This document shows, in pieces, positions 45,165 to 57,500 of a stretch of DNA of 64,000 bases. The notes under the pieces were generated by a model. It did no database searches, had not been told where the DNA came from, and saw nothing but the letters and a program-made list of their open reading frames with translations. The number at the start of each line of letters is the position of its first letter. Positions within the stretch are counted from its first letter, which is position 1. The stretch covers positions 41,895 to 105,894 of the forward strand of contig JASANE010007084.1 of assembly GCA_030248225.1 (NCBI GenBank), written 5' to 3'. The translations under genes were made by a program, and so were the position numbers. Origin of the DNA: Trileptium ribeirensis. Lineage: Eukaryota; Nematoda; Enoplea; Enoplida; Thoracostomopsidae.

Positions 45165-45540
45165 CTCACGTGAGGCTAAATGAGGCAGCTGTTTTGCCAC
45201 ATGCCCATCACAAGTTTAATCGGCTACTGTGCAAAAACTAACTTCATACTTATTCATTTAAACCATATCAGCTGCTCACGTGAGGCTAGTGATTTATATA
45301 TTTCAATCTTGAACTTCATCATTTCTAAGCAGCATATCATGCCGGTAGAAAAACTTGGAGATTTAACTTCATTTCTAAGCAGCATATCAAACCGGTAGAA
45401 AAACCTGGAGATTCACTTTACGTCTGTTTTTGGCAACAAAAAGAGACAGCTGTTTTGCCACATGCCGATCACAGGCTTAATCAGCTGCTGGTAGGAACTA
45501 ACTTCATACTTATTCATTTAAACCATAATTTTTGAAGCTC
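45165..45540. repeat. nested local duplications between two satellites
   Basis: AGCTGTTTTGCCACATGCC recurs at about 45187 and 45449, each followed by AACTTCATACTTATTCATTT. CTGCTCACGTGAGGCTA occurs at about 45161 and 45273. TTCATTTCTAAGCAGCATATC is duplicated 55 bp apart near 45315. The plus-strand open frame here is a by-product. Confidence 0.8.
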
Positions 45541-45837
45541 AGACCTTTCAGTAATCACTGAGGTGTAAGTGACAATTCAGAATCAACAAATTAAATACAT
45601 AAAATAGTTTGCATAATCAATTAATTTTCTCTCCTCCGCTATGTCTAAACAAACCAATAATTTGGTGATTACAAATGAAATTTATGACCAAAGTTAGCAA
45701 AACTAGTAGGACAATTCAAATGATAGCTTAGCAGAAAGCGTAAAACTAAGCTATAAACTTCCAATATTCTCGACTTATGAGCAAGCTTTAACTTGTTCAG
45801 ATTCCGACATAGTGATCTTACGCATTTTCCATTTTTA
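45541..45837. other. non-coding interval
   Basis: AT-rich spacer between repeat blocks; nothing recognised. Confidence 0.4.
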
Positions 45838-46578
45838 ATTTAAACGAAACTCAATAGGCATGTCATTTTTAGCTAGTATAAATACACTTAAATACAAAAG
45901 CCAAAACCGATGGAACTGCCGTTTTACAACCGGCCAAAGCAACATAACTATCCTCTACAATCTTACGAGAAACTCAATAAGGATGTCATTTTTAACTAGT
46001 TTAAATCCACCTTAATACAAAAGCCAAAACCGATGGAACAACCGTTTTACAACCGGCCAAAGCAACATAACTATCCTCTACAATCTTACGAGAAACTCTA
46101 TAAGGATGTCATTTTTAACTAGTTTAAATCCACCTTAATACAATAGCCAAAACCTATGGAACAACCGTTTTACAACCGGCCAAAGCAACATAACTATCCT
46201 CTACAATCTTATGAGAAACTCAATAAGGATGTCATTTTTAGCTAGTTTATATCCACCTTAATACAAAAGCCAAAACCTATGGAACAACCGTTTTACAACC
46301 GGCCAAAGCAACATAACTATCCTCTACAATCTTACGAGAAACTCAATAAGGATGTCATTTTAACTAGTTTAAATCCACCTTAATACAAAAGCCAAAACCG
46401 ATGGAACAACCGTTTTAAAACCGGCCAAAGCAACATAACTATCCTCTACAATCTTACGAGAAACTCAATAAGGATGTCATTTTTAACTAGTTTAAATCCA
46501 CCTAAATCCAAAAGCCAAAACCGATAGAACAACCGTTTTACAACCGGCCAAAGCAACATAACTATCCTCTACAATGTT
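45838..46578. repeat. 123-bp satellite, six units
   Basis: TGTCATTTTT starts at 45861, 45984 and 46107 and continues at about that period. Units share GAGAAACTCAATAAGGATGT, GATGGAACAACCGTTTTACA and CATAACTATCCTCTACAATC. The first unit is the most diverged, and one unit has lost a T in the TTTTT run. Confidence 0.94.
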
Positions 46579-47067
46579 TGTTACGAGAAACTCAATATGA
46601 GCTGGGGCATGCGCAGGGGAACCTACGCCAACTTGCAATACCTTCGATAGTCCTCGAGAAGCTTTGCGCCTTGGAAGCACCTGGGCCACTGTATTTTTTA
46701 CCGTATTTTCGACTCCATGTTGAAAATCTTTCCGGCCGCCTTCGGAGTGGAGAGGGGAACGCGGAGCCTGGCAGGTGCGAAGACTCAGGAGGTAAACCCA
46801 GGTTCTCGGTGTAGGGGGTCAATGACTCTGGAGTGTGGCCCCCGTGAAACCCTACTTCGGCAAGTATGCGTAAATCACTAATATTCCACTTGAGACCACT
46901 GGATATTTATGATATCACGAAATAGAATCACAATGGTGCAGACATCGGATTAAGCTACTAAAAATCCTGCGCCATGCATCTTGCTGTTTTTCTACGGTGC
47001 CCCGTAGGCTATATTGGAATTGACCGGACAGTATCGCCGATACCGTTAAAAAACGGAAAAAAACTAT
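46579..47067. other. GC-rich non-coding interval
   Basis: Starts within a broken 123-bp unit and shifts to GC-rich sequence with GGTAAACCCAGGTTCTCGG. No domain in any frame. It may be a short inserted element. Confidence 0.35.
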
Positions 47068-47158
47068 GGTGTCCTTGACACCCTCTAAAATAAAGCTAAC
47101 ACCTAGCTAGCTACTCTATGAAATTTTATTCAAAATGTAGAGGGTGTCTAAGACACCC
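47068..47158. repeat. inverted repeat whose arms are themselves hairpins
   Basis: The left arm GGTGTCCTTGACACCCTCT pairs with the right arm AGAGGGTGTCTAAGACACCC. Each arm is also a small palindrome (GTGTC-ctt-GACAC and GTGTC-taa-GACAC). The spacer is about 50 bp. Confidence 0.8.
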
Positions 47159-47309
47159 TGTGTTGAAGGGTGTGCCAGCCACTGGGTGGGGTACATAAGT
47201 TCCAACTGGTGGGGACATTATAACGTGAATCCCGCATAATTTGGTGCCAGATTGTTTATCTGTTGTACTAAATGAAAAATTTTTTTCTAAAACAGTAGCC
47301 CCTGCAACT

Positions 47310-47408
47310 AAATTATACCTTTACCGACGCCGGGGCTTCGACGTAGCTCCGGCTCGGGCTAAATTGGCTGCCCCGGGGCCGGGGCTAAGCCCCGGTACAT
47401 CCCCACTT
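47310..47408. mobile_element. hAT-like end, GGGGCTAAGCCCCGGTACATCCCC
   Basis: On the minus strand it reads GGGGATGTACCGGGGCTTAG and then alternates CGGGGC and CCGAGCCGG motifs. The form is similar to other hAT-like termini in the window. No left partner was identified. Confidence 0.35.
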
Positions 47409-48200
47409 TTAATGACCACGACATGCTAGTAATCATAGAAAGATTTTAACCGCGAGAGTTTATACATTTCGCTGCTCATTGGACCGCAATATTTTGCTTT
47501 TGGCTGTAGTTAAAATCTCTCGTTTTCTCATATACGTGAGTCTATTTTACAGGGATCTCCAAATTGGGATGGGGGTGGGAGCCTGCCATTTTTTGGTTTT
47601 CACTGGTTCGAAACAGGTGGCTTGGTTCATGCCCCCCTGGCAAAATTTTGGGCTTCCTCAGTTCACCGTCTCTTGGCAGATTTTTGTGTTTCCAATCGGT
47701 CCATAGTACATAAAATTTGATCAAAATTTGTACTAAAATTCCTTCCTGAAGCCAAAAATTTCACAAATTTTGATAAAATTTGCTTCAAAGTATCGTTTTA
47801 TCTCCATCAAAAGCGTTCTGGCAGTGTTTCTGACACGATTTTTAATCGTTTTTCTCTTGGCAAAATCGGGTGCCCGGTTCATGCACCCTCGCAAAATTTT
47901 CAGCAAATGGAGAGCCCAACTTTAAGTGCGTACAGTTGGATTGTTATATTGTTAAAGCAGCTTGCATCGTAAAAGCGATCTGAGTGCTCGAATAAAGATT
48001 TTCCCTTATGTACGCCCGTAAACATTTGTAATATAGCAAAATGTAGGTGCTGTTCGCGATCGCATTTTGTGATTTAGCATCGCCTTTTTCTGACGGCTTA
48101 CACGGGAAACGCGATAGACCGCGAACATAGCTGCCCGATTCAGAATATCACTTGGTGAACGCGAACAACCATACGAAATGGACAAATGGTCGGGTACGCA
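47405..48200 (+). repeat. dispersed repeat R3, second long copy
   Basis: Aligns with 41774-42560 in the same orientation for about 790 bp. Differences are scattered, including GAGGGAATTTAAAACCGAG against GAAAGATTTTAACCGCGAG. The copies flank the two satellites. Confidence 0.8.
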
Positions 48201-48539
48201 AATTCGTTTGGCCTCCGTCAAAATAGCCCCTGAGCGCTTTGACCGGAGCCCACTCAACTGCAACCTGGGAAAGCAAGAAATACCTGAACGATTTGCACCA
48301 GCTTAGCAGGGATAAAAATGCCACCAAATTATCTGGAAGGCCTTCAATTTTATACCTTCAAAAAAGTTACTAGCTAGCACAACACGGTAGTAGAAGCAAC
48401 GGGTCAGTCAAAAAGTAAATCATTATATATTTTGCGCGAGTTTTATAAATGTACAAAGGGACCAATACGAGAGTTATTACACAGCTTGGGAGCTATGCTA
48501 AGAACAGAACCTGCATGCGTAGCTGACTTCTCCGGACGA
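48201..48539. other. non-coding interval
   Basis: Nothing recognised. Confidence 0.35.
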
Positions 48540-48800
48540 ATGGCGGTTGGGTGTCCCTGACTTTTATCGGTGCCCCCTGGCAAGAAACGGGTGCCCTCGA
48601 TTGGAGCCAGCTAGTAAAATGTCGTGGCAAAAGTTTTGGCTTCTCTTCAATAAAACCTCTCTCATTTGAATAAAAAACTGACAAACTTTTGTACGAAGAC
48701 ATCTTTCTGAATTAAAAAATTTATTAACTTTAGTAAAATTTGGTTGAAAAATTAGTTTCAAGCTCCCCAGTATTTCGGCGGCTCTTCCAGGTATATAAAT
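48540..48800. repeat. R1/R3-like repeat fragment
   Basis: Shares wording such as GGTGCCCCCTGGCAAGAAAC and TGGCAAAAGTTTTGGCTTCT, and later AAAAATTTATTAACTTTAGT, with the central part of R3, but is more diverged. Confidence 0.4.
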
Positions 48801-50879
48801 TTCGACTTCTTCGGTCATTCCTTCAGCACCCCGGCATTATGAGGTGATGTCAAAAATAGCGTCCTAATAAGAAACGGCTAACATAAAAACTGATACTGCT
48901 TTTATTTTAATTATTTATGATAAATTGGTAAGTAAAATGCAGGGCGCACTGCTGAAATACGCAACATATATGCCGCGAAAGGATGGAAAACATCAAAAAT
49001 ACAATTATGAAACCCCTCAGTTAATCTGTGAGGTACCACTTTCCCAGCAAACCTGGGGAAATTGCTGGTTCGACTCAGGTTGGAGCTGACGATTCGCAGC
49101 TCAATTTCCCCAGCTATTATTTTGATCCTGTTGAAAGTCCAGAGTCCACTGAGTTTGCAAGCTTCCAAATTGTGTTTCACATCTCAAAACTATTACCGCG
49201 GTAATATAAAAATATACCGATATGGCCGTTTTTATCAGGTATAAAACCGTAGGAACCTTTATTTCCTTCCCAATAACCTGGAAACAAAGGTGAAATTTAT
49301 AAATCGCAGTTTTTTGGCAAAAAACTATAATTTAAAGCAAAGTGTCATTATTTCACGTGTAGTGATTTACGCTATGCCAAACAATTTGCTTTCCTTTATT
49401 GTTTTCAGCAACTCTGAAATTTTACCGCATCGTTTACATCTAAACTGAAAAGCATATTTTAGTAAAGAGACATAAAATAAAATCAATAAAAGCATTTATT
49501 TTTGTGCAAAATTTAGCATTTTAGTTAGGAATTTGTTTCACGAGCTTGGTTTTGTACGGTCAGAAAGCTGAACAGCGTAGGTAATAGGATCTCTATGGCA
49601 TTATAACCCTTTCGAGCAAAAACGATACATTTGTCACAGCGTAAGCGCAATGCATCGTGAATTGTTTACCGAGTCCAGCATACAACGTGCGTTTGCATGT
49701 GCAATTAACTATCTTTTCGAGGGTCCTTAAGAAACTAAACAACAGCACCTAAATAGCCACAGCTGGTTCGGAGCCATCCAATGCAGGTTCAGACCAACAT
49801 TGCGTCAAGTTAGTTTAACATTGTGCAAAATATACTTTATGAGCTAGCAACCTTGATATCAATTATGGTTTGACCTCGCTTTCGCCTTGTGAATATACCA
49901 ACACGAAATTGTAATATTTCAACGGCAATTTTTTCGTTGCAAATAAGTAATTTGGCACATATTTCAGTCAACAATGTCTAATCTCATCGCCAAAGGTTAC
50001 TACGGTGGCTGTTGATGCGCCCACAAATGCTATATTTAAACGTGTATAGATATGTATGGTAGTGTCGAATGTTGACACATAGCTGACGCTACATAGTACA
50101 TTGATATGTATAATGAATTGAATATAGCCGCCAATAAATATCGTATTTGCATACATAAAATTAATATACAAAAATATTTATATGCATGAAAAAATTTAAT
50201 TTATATTAGGCGCCAATAAATAATATATTTTTATCACACAATAAACATTATATTTTTCACAAATTGTAACACGCTTAACTCAGTTGAATTCAGTAGAGGG
50301 ACAATGTAGCAACGGAAAATCTTTTTAATAAAAATGTGAGTTTAAAAGGATGCGAAATGTGTAGTGTGTAGTAAAATGCGTTACAAAAGATATTTTTCAT
50401 GTGATATTTTTGTGTTCAGAAATTTGGAAAAATGTTTCTACATCAGAACGTTTGAACTTTATAAAATAATGTTCCGTCACAGAATGCAAACCAGTTTTAG
50501 GCAACCGAAACCCTTTGAAAATGTATAATAGTCCAGTTGGAATATACTACATGAAACTATCGCGTTGTATATCCTTGACAGCCTAGCAGACACTTATCTG
50601 ATAGCACAAATGCAAAGTAACATGACGAAATGTGAAAAATAATATTTATGGCAAAGGGTCATCGAATCATATTCGGGCCCACAGCGGTCCAGACATTTAG
50701 TAAAGAACTATTAAAACCAGCTTTGGGTCATTTTGACCCGAAGATGGGCCGGAGCACTTGGTCATACATGTATATAAGGGGAGAGGGATTTACCACCTGG
50801 AGCTAAGACCCTTATCGGGTTGTCGCCCGAACTCCCGTCGGGAGGCGAGTACTTGATCAACTGCGTCGAATCAGTAGCC
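48801..50879. other. non-coding interval
   Basis: About 2 kb without a recognised gene. The minus-strand frame at 48911-49180 is open for 89 codons but has no domain and sits next to TTCCCCAG repeat wording. The region near 50700-50780 carries the TTTTGACCCGAAG motif also seen near 36511. Confidence 0.35.
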
Positions 50880-51060
50880 TGCACGCCGAAGGGTCCAGAA
50901 ATATTTGCTAAAAGTAGGCAAAGATCGGTGGAAAATGATCAAAAATGGGGTGAAACTGGAGGAAAATTAGCAAAACTTACGACAAATTTTAAGTAAAAAA
51001 TCCGAACACTTATCGCCTCTAACCCGCTCCCCCTCTCCGGATAGCCGAGTAATGTTCTTC
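50880..51060. repeat. R2-like fragment
   Basis: GTAGGCAAAGATCGGTGGAA, TGATCAAAAATGGGGTGAAA and GGAAAATTAGCAAAACTTA echo the AAAATTGGCAAAATGGGG core of the R2 family. Confidence 0.4.
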
Positions 51061-51371
51061 ACTGGAGACAGCAACCCCGACAGCACAGAATTGAAGAGTT
51101 ATATTTTGGAAGTTAGTAATAATGCTGATGACTGCTTTGTATCGCTATATGGGACTCAAAAAGAATCATTAAGTTTATATATAATTTATTAAGTAAATGA
51201 GTGTGAAGGAAGAATTCTCATTGGCCAGGACTTGTGTGAAATTTGGCGGCGTCTGTTATGGGTTTTTTTGGTGACACGTACAACTCCACTTCTGATTGGC
51301 AGTCAGGTCGCGCGACAGCTCATTCGAAAGTTTGAATTCGCTATTTCTGCCCTTCAAATGGACGCAAAAAC
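51061..51371. other. non-coding interval
   Basis: Nothing recognised. Confidence 0.35.
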
Positions 51372-51733
51372 CTTTTGATCTTTATATGGTCTTTATCCTT
51401 TATATTGAGCTTGCCTACACCCGATTAGTAACAGCCCGGGCCGGTTTGGGTCGAAATATTAAAGCTCCGAGCCGGGTCGACCCCAGTTCCCAACATTCCG
51501 GGTCGGGTTGACCTCGATGCTCAATAGCTGTGAGAACGGGCCGAAATTTCTCTGCCCTGGCCGGCCCGTTGGACATCGAGGTCGGCCCAGAGCTGTAAAA
51601 TTTCGGCCTGACCCGTTGGAAACGGAAGTCGGCCCGACCCAGAGCTATAAAATTTCGACCCAGCCCGGCCCTTTTGTAATCGGGTGTAGGCAAGCTGAAT
51701 ATAAGGAATACAGACGATATAAAGATAGAAAAG
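51372..51733. mobile_element. foldback-type inverted-repeat element, 360 bp
   Basis: Left GAGCTTGCCTACACCCGATTA pairs with the right end, read inward as CAGCTTGCCTACACCCGATTA. Similarity extends outward (TTTATATGGTCTTTATCCTT against TTTATATCGTCTGTATTCCT) and inward through GGGTCGAAATATTAAAGCTC-like sequence. A partial further copy with CGGCCCGAAG and CGACCCGGCCCGTTCGTAAT lies at about 51838-51960. The overlapping open frames are an effect of the palindrome. Confidence 0.75.
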
Positions 51734-52089
51734 AAATATATGAAATGAGCTCGACCAGAAATTCTTAAAACCAACATAAATTATTGATCCGTGCACTAAC
51801 AATCAGATCGTTGACTGAGTTGAGAACGAACCGAATTTTTCGGCCCGAAGCGACCCGTTAAAATTAGAGCTCGGTCCGGCCCAAATCTGCAACACTTCGA
51901 CCCGGCCCGTTCGTAATCAGGTGTCAGGCCCGGGAAGCAGGTTGGTCCGGCCCTCGAGCCGAAATTCTCACGTCTAATCTTCAACGGCCGCAAAATTTGG
52001 AACCCTCGACATTATGCACACATTGAATGAAATATTTGTGCTTTCCATCGTGTAGATGACTGCACGTCTTAACGCTGTCACACTACAGT
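51734..52089. other. non-coding interval with partial copy of the 51372-51733 element
   Basis: The 51838-51960 segment repeats the GGCCCG-rich inner part; the rest is unremarkable. Confidence 0.4.
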
Positions 52090-52470
52090 GGCGGCACAAG
52101 CCCCCCAATTGATAGCGAGCAGTAGTGGGGAATAATTAAAGGGGTATCCCTAAAGGCTCCGCATCCCCCCTCCTCCCGTGCCGAAGGCGCGCGTGAAGTT
52201 TTGGCAAATTTGCGCAACAATAGAGAAAATTATCGATCCCCGTATTAACATTTTGGTATTTTATAAGTCACTTAAGAATCCCAGGCACGACTGGGGTGTA
52301 AGCTTAAGGCAATTGCTACCCTCTTGGCGGTGCCACTGTCACAAAATAGAAAAATAACATATATAAGATAATGGGGATATAGGCGGATTATCCCATGAGG
52401 CGTCGGATCCCCTCACTGAAAGCATTGATCTTCTCTGGTCAAATAGCCGACCCCAGAGGCTCCGCACCCC
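52090..52470. repeat. R2-like GC-rich fragments
   Basis: GGCGGCACAAGCCCCCCAATT, AAAGGCTCCGCATCCCCCCT and GTGCCGAAGGCGCGCGTGAA resemble GCACCGAAGGCGCGCCGGAA at 18180 and the CCCCCCAATCCTTG end of the 61100 copy. Confidence 0.45.
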
Positions 52471-52705
52471 CGCCCCAACAGCGTGCAGGAAAAAATGGAG
52501 CCGCAAAAATACAGAAAATTTATCTGGCCTCCGATGTTGCACTAGCTCGCTCAAAGTGATCCCTGGGGACGGCCAAAAGAGAACCCTCCCCTTCTGATGC
52601 ACGTGGTATACATAAGGGACTTCGGTTGGACCTTGTACATGCATGAAATACTACGCTTTGCAACTATGCTTATGTACCTCTAACATCTGCATTTTGCCTT
52701 ACCGG
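52471..52705. other. non-coding interval
   Basis: Nothing recognised. Confidence 0.35.
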
Positions 52706-53138
52706 TAGAGGTGAGAAAGAGCCGTATTTATAGGCTCCAGCTCGGCTCTTTCGGAACCATGTCGGGCTCCGCACGGCTCTTCTGAAACCATATCCTGCTC
52801 GGCTAGTCTCTCTCGCGTAGATCTTAGGCTCTGGTTCGGCTCTTCAGACATGGCTGGCTTGGCTCGTGCCGGCTCTTCTGACGAAAATCCGACCAAAGGA
52901 AATATAGTTACAGGTAGAGCTTTTAATATAAAAGCTGAGGCAGTTCTTGTTGTTGGCAGCTGTTGTTTATGTTCAAAAAACTTTTCAGGTCCGAATTCAG
53001 GTTTTTAAGATACACCCGTCTCGGCTAGATTCGGCTCTTTACAGACAGATCCTGGGCTCTAGCTCGACTCGGCTCTTCAGACATCAGGGCCACTCGGCGT
53101 GGCTCTAGCCGAGCCAACAACCGGAATACTCACCTCTA
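52706..53138. mobile_element. short hAT-like element, TAGAGGTGAG termini
   Basis: The left end TAGAGGTGAGAAAGAGCCG and the right end, read inward as TAGAGGTGAGTATTCCGG, share ten bases and a subterminal region of GGCTC, GAGCC and CGGCTC motifs. Flanks CTTACCGG and CTTTGCAG agree at 5 of 8 bases, a weak target duplication. At 433 bp with no coding frame it is non-autonomous. Confidence 0.6.
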
Positions 53139-54526
53139 CTTTGCAGTTGGAGTATTCAAATGTTGATATTCAAGAATATCTCAATGCCACACTACGTACA
53201 CATATGAGCAGGAGCATATTTATTATTACTGCGAATTCACTAATCACTAGGCGCTGCAGTGGAAGTGTTCTCAACTTGACTATAGGCAGTTCGCAGGAGC
53301 CTTGCTCTTGAAGACACACTAAACACTCCTGTGCTAACACTGATAATAAACAACTCCTGCGCTTGTGTAGCTGTATGCTTGCCGCGTTAGACTAGCAACT
53401 GTACTACAGCATGAATTATATTAATTATTAAACCAGGAATGCAGGCGAGGGACTTTATCATTAGTACGAAATTTAATTTGAATAATTTTATGTAAAAATA
53501 AAACTACACAGCGCATGACCTGTGGGGGCAGCATGCGATGTCGACTAATGCAATAAATACGTTGTAATGAAAAATCAAAATATCCTGCAGTGGAATTGGG
53601 AACAGCAATTGGATTTGGTCGTGCTCCATTCGACTCGGGTCGGTTCGAAATTGAGTTTCGGGTCGCCTGTAGTTCCTAACTCGCTATCTGTTGTTATCGG
53701 ATGCGACGTGTTATGCATCTTCCATCCTTTTCTTCGATCCAGGTGATATATTGATAGGCACCCGGCAGCAGGGGTACAGCTCTCCCAGCCCCCAACGTAT
53801 ATAATTTACACTATTCCTTAGGATTCTATGCTATTGCTGGATGACAAATCGTGCAGAATGCTTCAGCCACACATTCCCGTTCTTTTATGTAGGACTTTCG
53901 GTATTGTAGCGTGGGGCAAAAAACCTATTTCGTCAATATTTTTCTTTTATGGACGGAACATTGGGCGGATCAGCATCACTTTTTGGTTTTACTGAGGCAG
54001 ACCCTAAGCACTATTAGGGACGCGACACGAGCTTTCTTGCTGTACACAACTGTCGAACCAGTAGAGTCAAAAGCACCGGGTAAAAAAACCCGCCTGGGGC
54101 AAAAACCCATAGGTAATTATGCCACAGAAAGCTATTCAGATTTGATTTCATATGCGCGAGCGGATTGTATGCTGAGGCTTTTGCTGTTCTTACCGTTATA
54201 TCAAGCATTTTGACCGGTTACGGTGCATTGTAACGGAATTGCATCAATTATTGACAATGACATTAATGATGTGGAACAAGCGAGGGCTAGAAACGGTGCT
54301 TACTCGGTCCATTGAAGAAGGAACAATTTTGGTGGCTTTCAAAACAATAAGCCAGTTGTAAGAATTGTAAACAATATGCTTAACTGCAGATTTGGACTAA
54401 AAACAGTGTCAGTTTGGTATTATGTATATTATATTACTTCACCGTTTGGTTTCCACAACTTTTGCTGATGGCCTATCACTTATTACAGCAATGCCTTTCT
54501 GTTGTTTATATTGTATGTCACAAAAA
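53139..54526. other. non-coding interval
   Basis: No gene recognised. A 100-codon plus-strand frame at 53911-54213 has no domain and includes a GGGTAAAAAAACCC hairpin. GACTCGGGTCGGTTCGAAAT near 53630 looks like hAT subterminal DNA. Confidence 0.35.
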
Positions 54527-57500
54527 GTTAAAAGTTTCTGTTTAGTGCATTTCGCACAAGCGTGGTAACTGGACAACTAGGCTAAAAGTTTCTGTTTAGC
54601 ACATTTCGCACAAGCGTGGTATCTGGACAAAAAGGCTAAAAGTTTCTGTTTAGCGCATTTCGCACAAGTGTGGTATCTGGACAAAAGGCTAAAAGTTTCT
54701 GTTTAGCACATTTCGCACAAGCGTGGTATCTGGACAAAAAGGCTAAAAGTTTCTGTTTAGCGCATTTCGCACAAGCGTGGTTTCTGGACTAAAAGACTAA
54801 AAGTTTCTGTTTAGCGCATTTCGCACAAGCGTGGTATCTGGACAAAAAGGCTAAAAGTTTCTGTTTAGCGCATTTTGCACAAGCGTGGTATCTGGACAAA
54901 AAAGCTAAAAGTTTCTGTCTAGCGCATTTCCACAAGCGTGGTATCTGGACTAAAAGGCTAAAAGTTTCTATTTAGCGCATTTCGCACAAGTGTGGTATCT
55001 GGACAAAAAGGCTAAAAGTTTCTGTTTAGCGCATTTCGCACAAGCGTGGTATCTGGACTAAAAGGCTAAAAGTTTCTGTTTAGCGCATTTCGCACAAGCG
55101 TGGCATCTGGGCAAAAAGGCTAAAAGTTTCTGTCTATCGCATTTCCACAAGCGTGGTATCTGGACTAAAAGGCTAAAAGTTTCTGTTTAGCGCATTTCGC
55201 ACAAGCGTGGTATCTGGACAAAAAGGCTAAAAGTTTCTGTTTAGCGCATTTCGCACAAGCGTGGTATCTGGACTAAAAGGCTAAAAGTTTCTGTTTAGCG
55301 CATTTCGCACAAGCGTGGCATCTGGACAAAAAGGCTAAAAGTTTATGTTTAGCACATTTTGCACAAGCGTGGTATCTGGACAAAAAAGCTAAAAGTTTCT
55401 GTTTAGCGCATTTCGCACAAGCGTGGTATCTGAACAAAAGGGCTAAAAGTTTCTGTTTAGCGCATTTCGCACAAGCGTGGTATCTGAACAAAAGGGCTAA
55501 AAGTTTCTGTTTAGCGCATTTCGCACAAGCGTGGTATCTGGACAAAAAGGCTAAAAGTTTCTGTTTAGCGCATTTCGCACAAGCGTGGTATCTGGACAAA
55601 AAAGGCTAAAAGTTTCTGTTTCGCACATTTCGCACAAGCGTGGTATCTGGACAAAAAGGCTAAAAGTTTCTGTTTAGCGCATTTCCACAAGCGTGGTATC
55701 TGGACTAAAAGGCTAAAAGTTTCTGTTTAGCGCATTTCGCACAAGCGTGGTATCTGGACAAAAAGGCTAAAAGTTTCTGTTTAGCGCATTTCGCACAAGC
55801 GTGGTATCTGGACTAAAAGGCTAAAAGTTTCTATTTAGCGCATTTCGCACAAGTGTGGTATCTGGACAAAAAGGCTAAAAGTTTCTGTTTAGCGCATTTC
55901 GCACAAGCGTGGTATCTGGACTAAAAGGCTAAAAGTTTCTGTTTAGCGCATTTCGCACAAGCGTGGCATCTGGGCAAAAAGGCTAAAAGTTTCTGTCTAT
56001 CGCATTTCCACAAGCGTGGTATCTGGACTAAAAGGCTAAAAGTTTCTGTTTAGCGCATTTCGCACAAGCGTGGTATCTGGACAAAAAGGCTAAAAGTTTC
56101 TGTTTAGCGCATTTCGCACAAGCGTGGTATCTGGACTAAAAGGCTAAAAGTTTCTGTTTAGCGCATTTCGCACAAGCGTGGCATCTGGACAAAAAGGCTA
56201 AAAGTTTATGTTTAGCACATTTTGCACAAGCGTGGTATCTGGACAAAAAAGCTAAAAGTTTCTGTTTAGCGCATTTCGCACAAGCGTGGTATCTGAACAA
56301 AAGGGCTAAAAGTTTCTGTTTAGCGCATTTCGCACAAGCGTGGTATCTGAACAAAAGGGCTAAAAGTTTCTGTTTAGCGCATTTCGCACAAGCGTGGTAT
56401 CTGGACAAAAAGGCTAAAAGTTTCTGTTTAGCGCATTTCGCACAAGCGTGGTATCTGGACAAAAAAGGCTAAAAGTTTCTGTTTCGCACATTTCGCACAA
56501 GCGTGGTATCTGGACAAAAAAGGCTAAAAGTTTCTGTTTAGCGCATTTCCACAAGCGTGGTATCTGGACTAAAAGGCTAAAAGTTTCTGTTTAGCGCATT
56601 TCGCACAAGCGTGGTATCTGGACAAAAAGGCTAAAAGTTTCTGTTTAGCGCATTTCGCACAAGCGTGGTATCTGGACTAAAAGGCTAAAAGTTTCTGTTT
56701 AGCGCATTTCGCACAAGCGTGGCATCTGAACAAAAAGGCTAAAAGTTTCTGTTTAGCGCATTTCGCACAAGCGTGGTATCTGAACAAAAGGGCTAAAAGT
56801 TTCTGTTTAGCGCATTTCGCACAAGCGTTGTATCTGGACAAAAAAGGCTAAAAGTTTCTGTTTCGCACATTTCGCACAAGCGTGGTATCTGGACAAAAAA
56901 GGCTAAAAGTTTCTGTTTAGCGCATTTCCACAAGCGTGGTATCTGGACTAAAAGGCTAAAAGTTTCTGTTTAGCGCATTTCGCACAAGCGTGGTATCTGG
57001 ACAAAAAGGCTAAAAGTTTCTGTTTAGCGCATTTCGCATAAGCGTGGTATCTGGACTAAAACGCTAAAAGTTTCTGTTTAGCGCATTTTGCACAAGCGTG
57101 GTATCTGGACAAAAAGGCTAAAAGTTTCTGTTTAGCGCACTTTGCACAAGCGTGGTATCTGGACAAAAAAGCTAAAAGTTTCTGTTTAGCGCATTTCCAC
57201 AAGCGTGGTATCTGGACTAAAAGGCTAAAAGTTTCTGTTTAGCGCATTTCGCACAAGCATGGTGTCTGGACAAAAAGGCTAAAAGTTTCTGTTTAGCGCA
57301 TTTCGCACAAGTGTGGTATCTGGACTAAAAGGCTAAAAGGTTCTGTTTAGCGCATTTCGCCCAAGCGTGGTATCTGGACAAAAAGGCTAAAAGTTTCTGT
57401 TTGGTGCATTTCGTACGAGCGTGGTATTTGGACAAAAAGGCTAAAAGTTTCTGTTTAGCGCATTTCCCACAAGCGTGGTATCTGAACAAAAAGGCTAAAA

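Noticed and set aside
53911..54213. 100-codon plus-strand frame
   Set aside because: No recognisable domain, splice sites or start context; it includes a simple hairpin and low-complexity runs.
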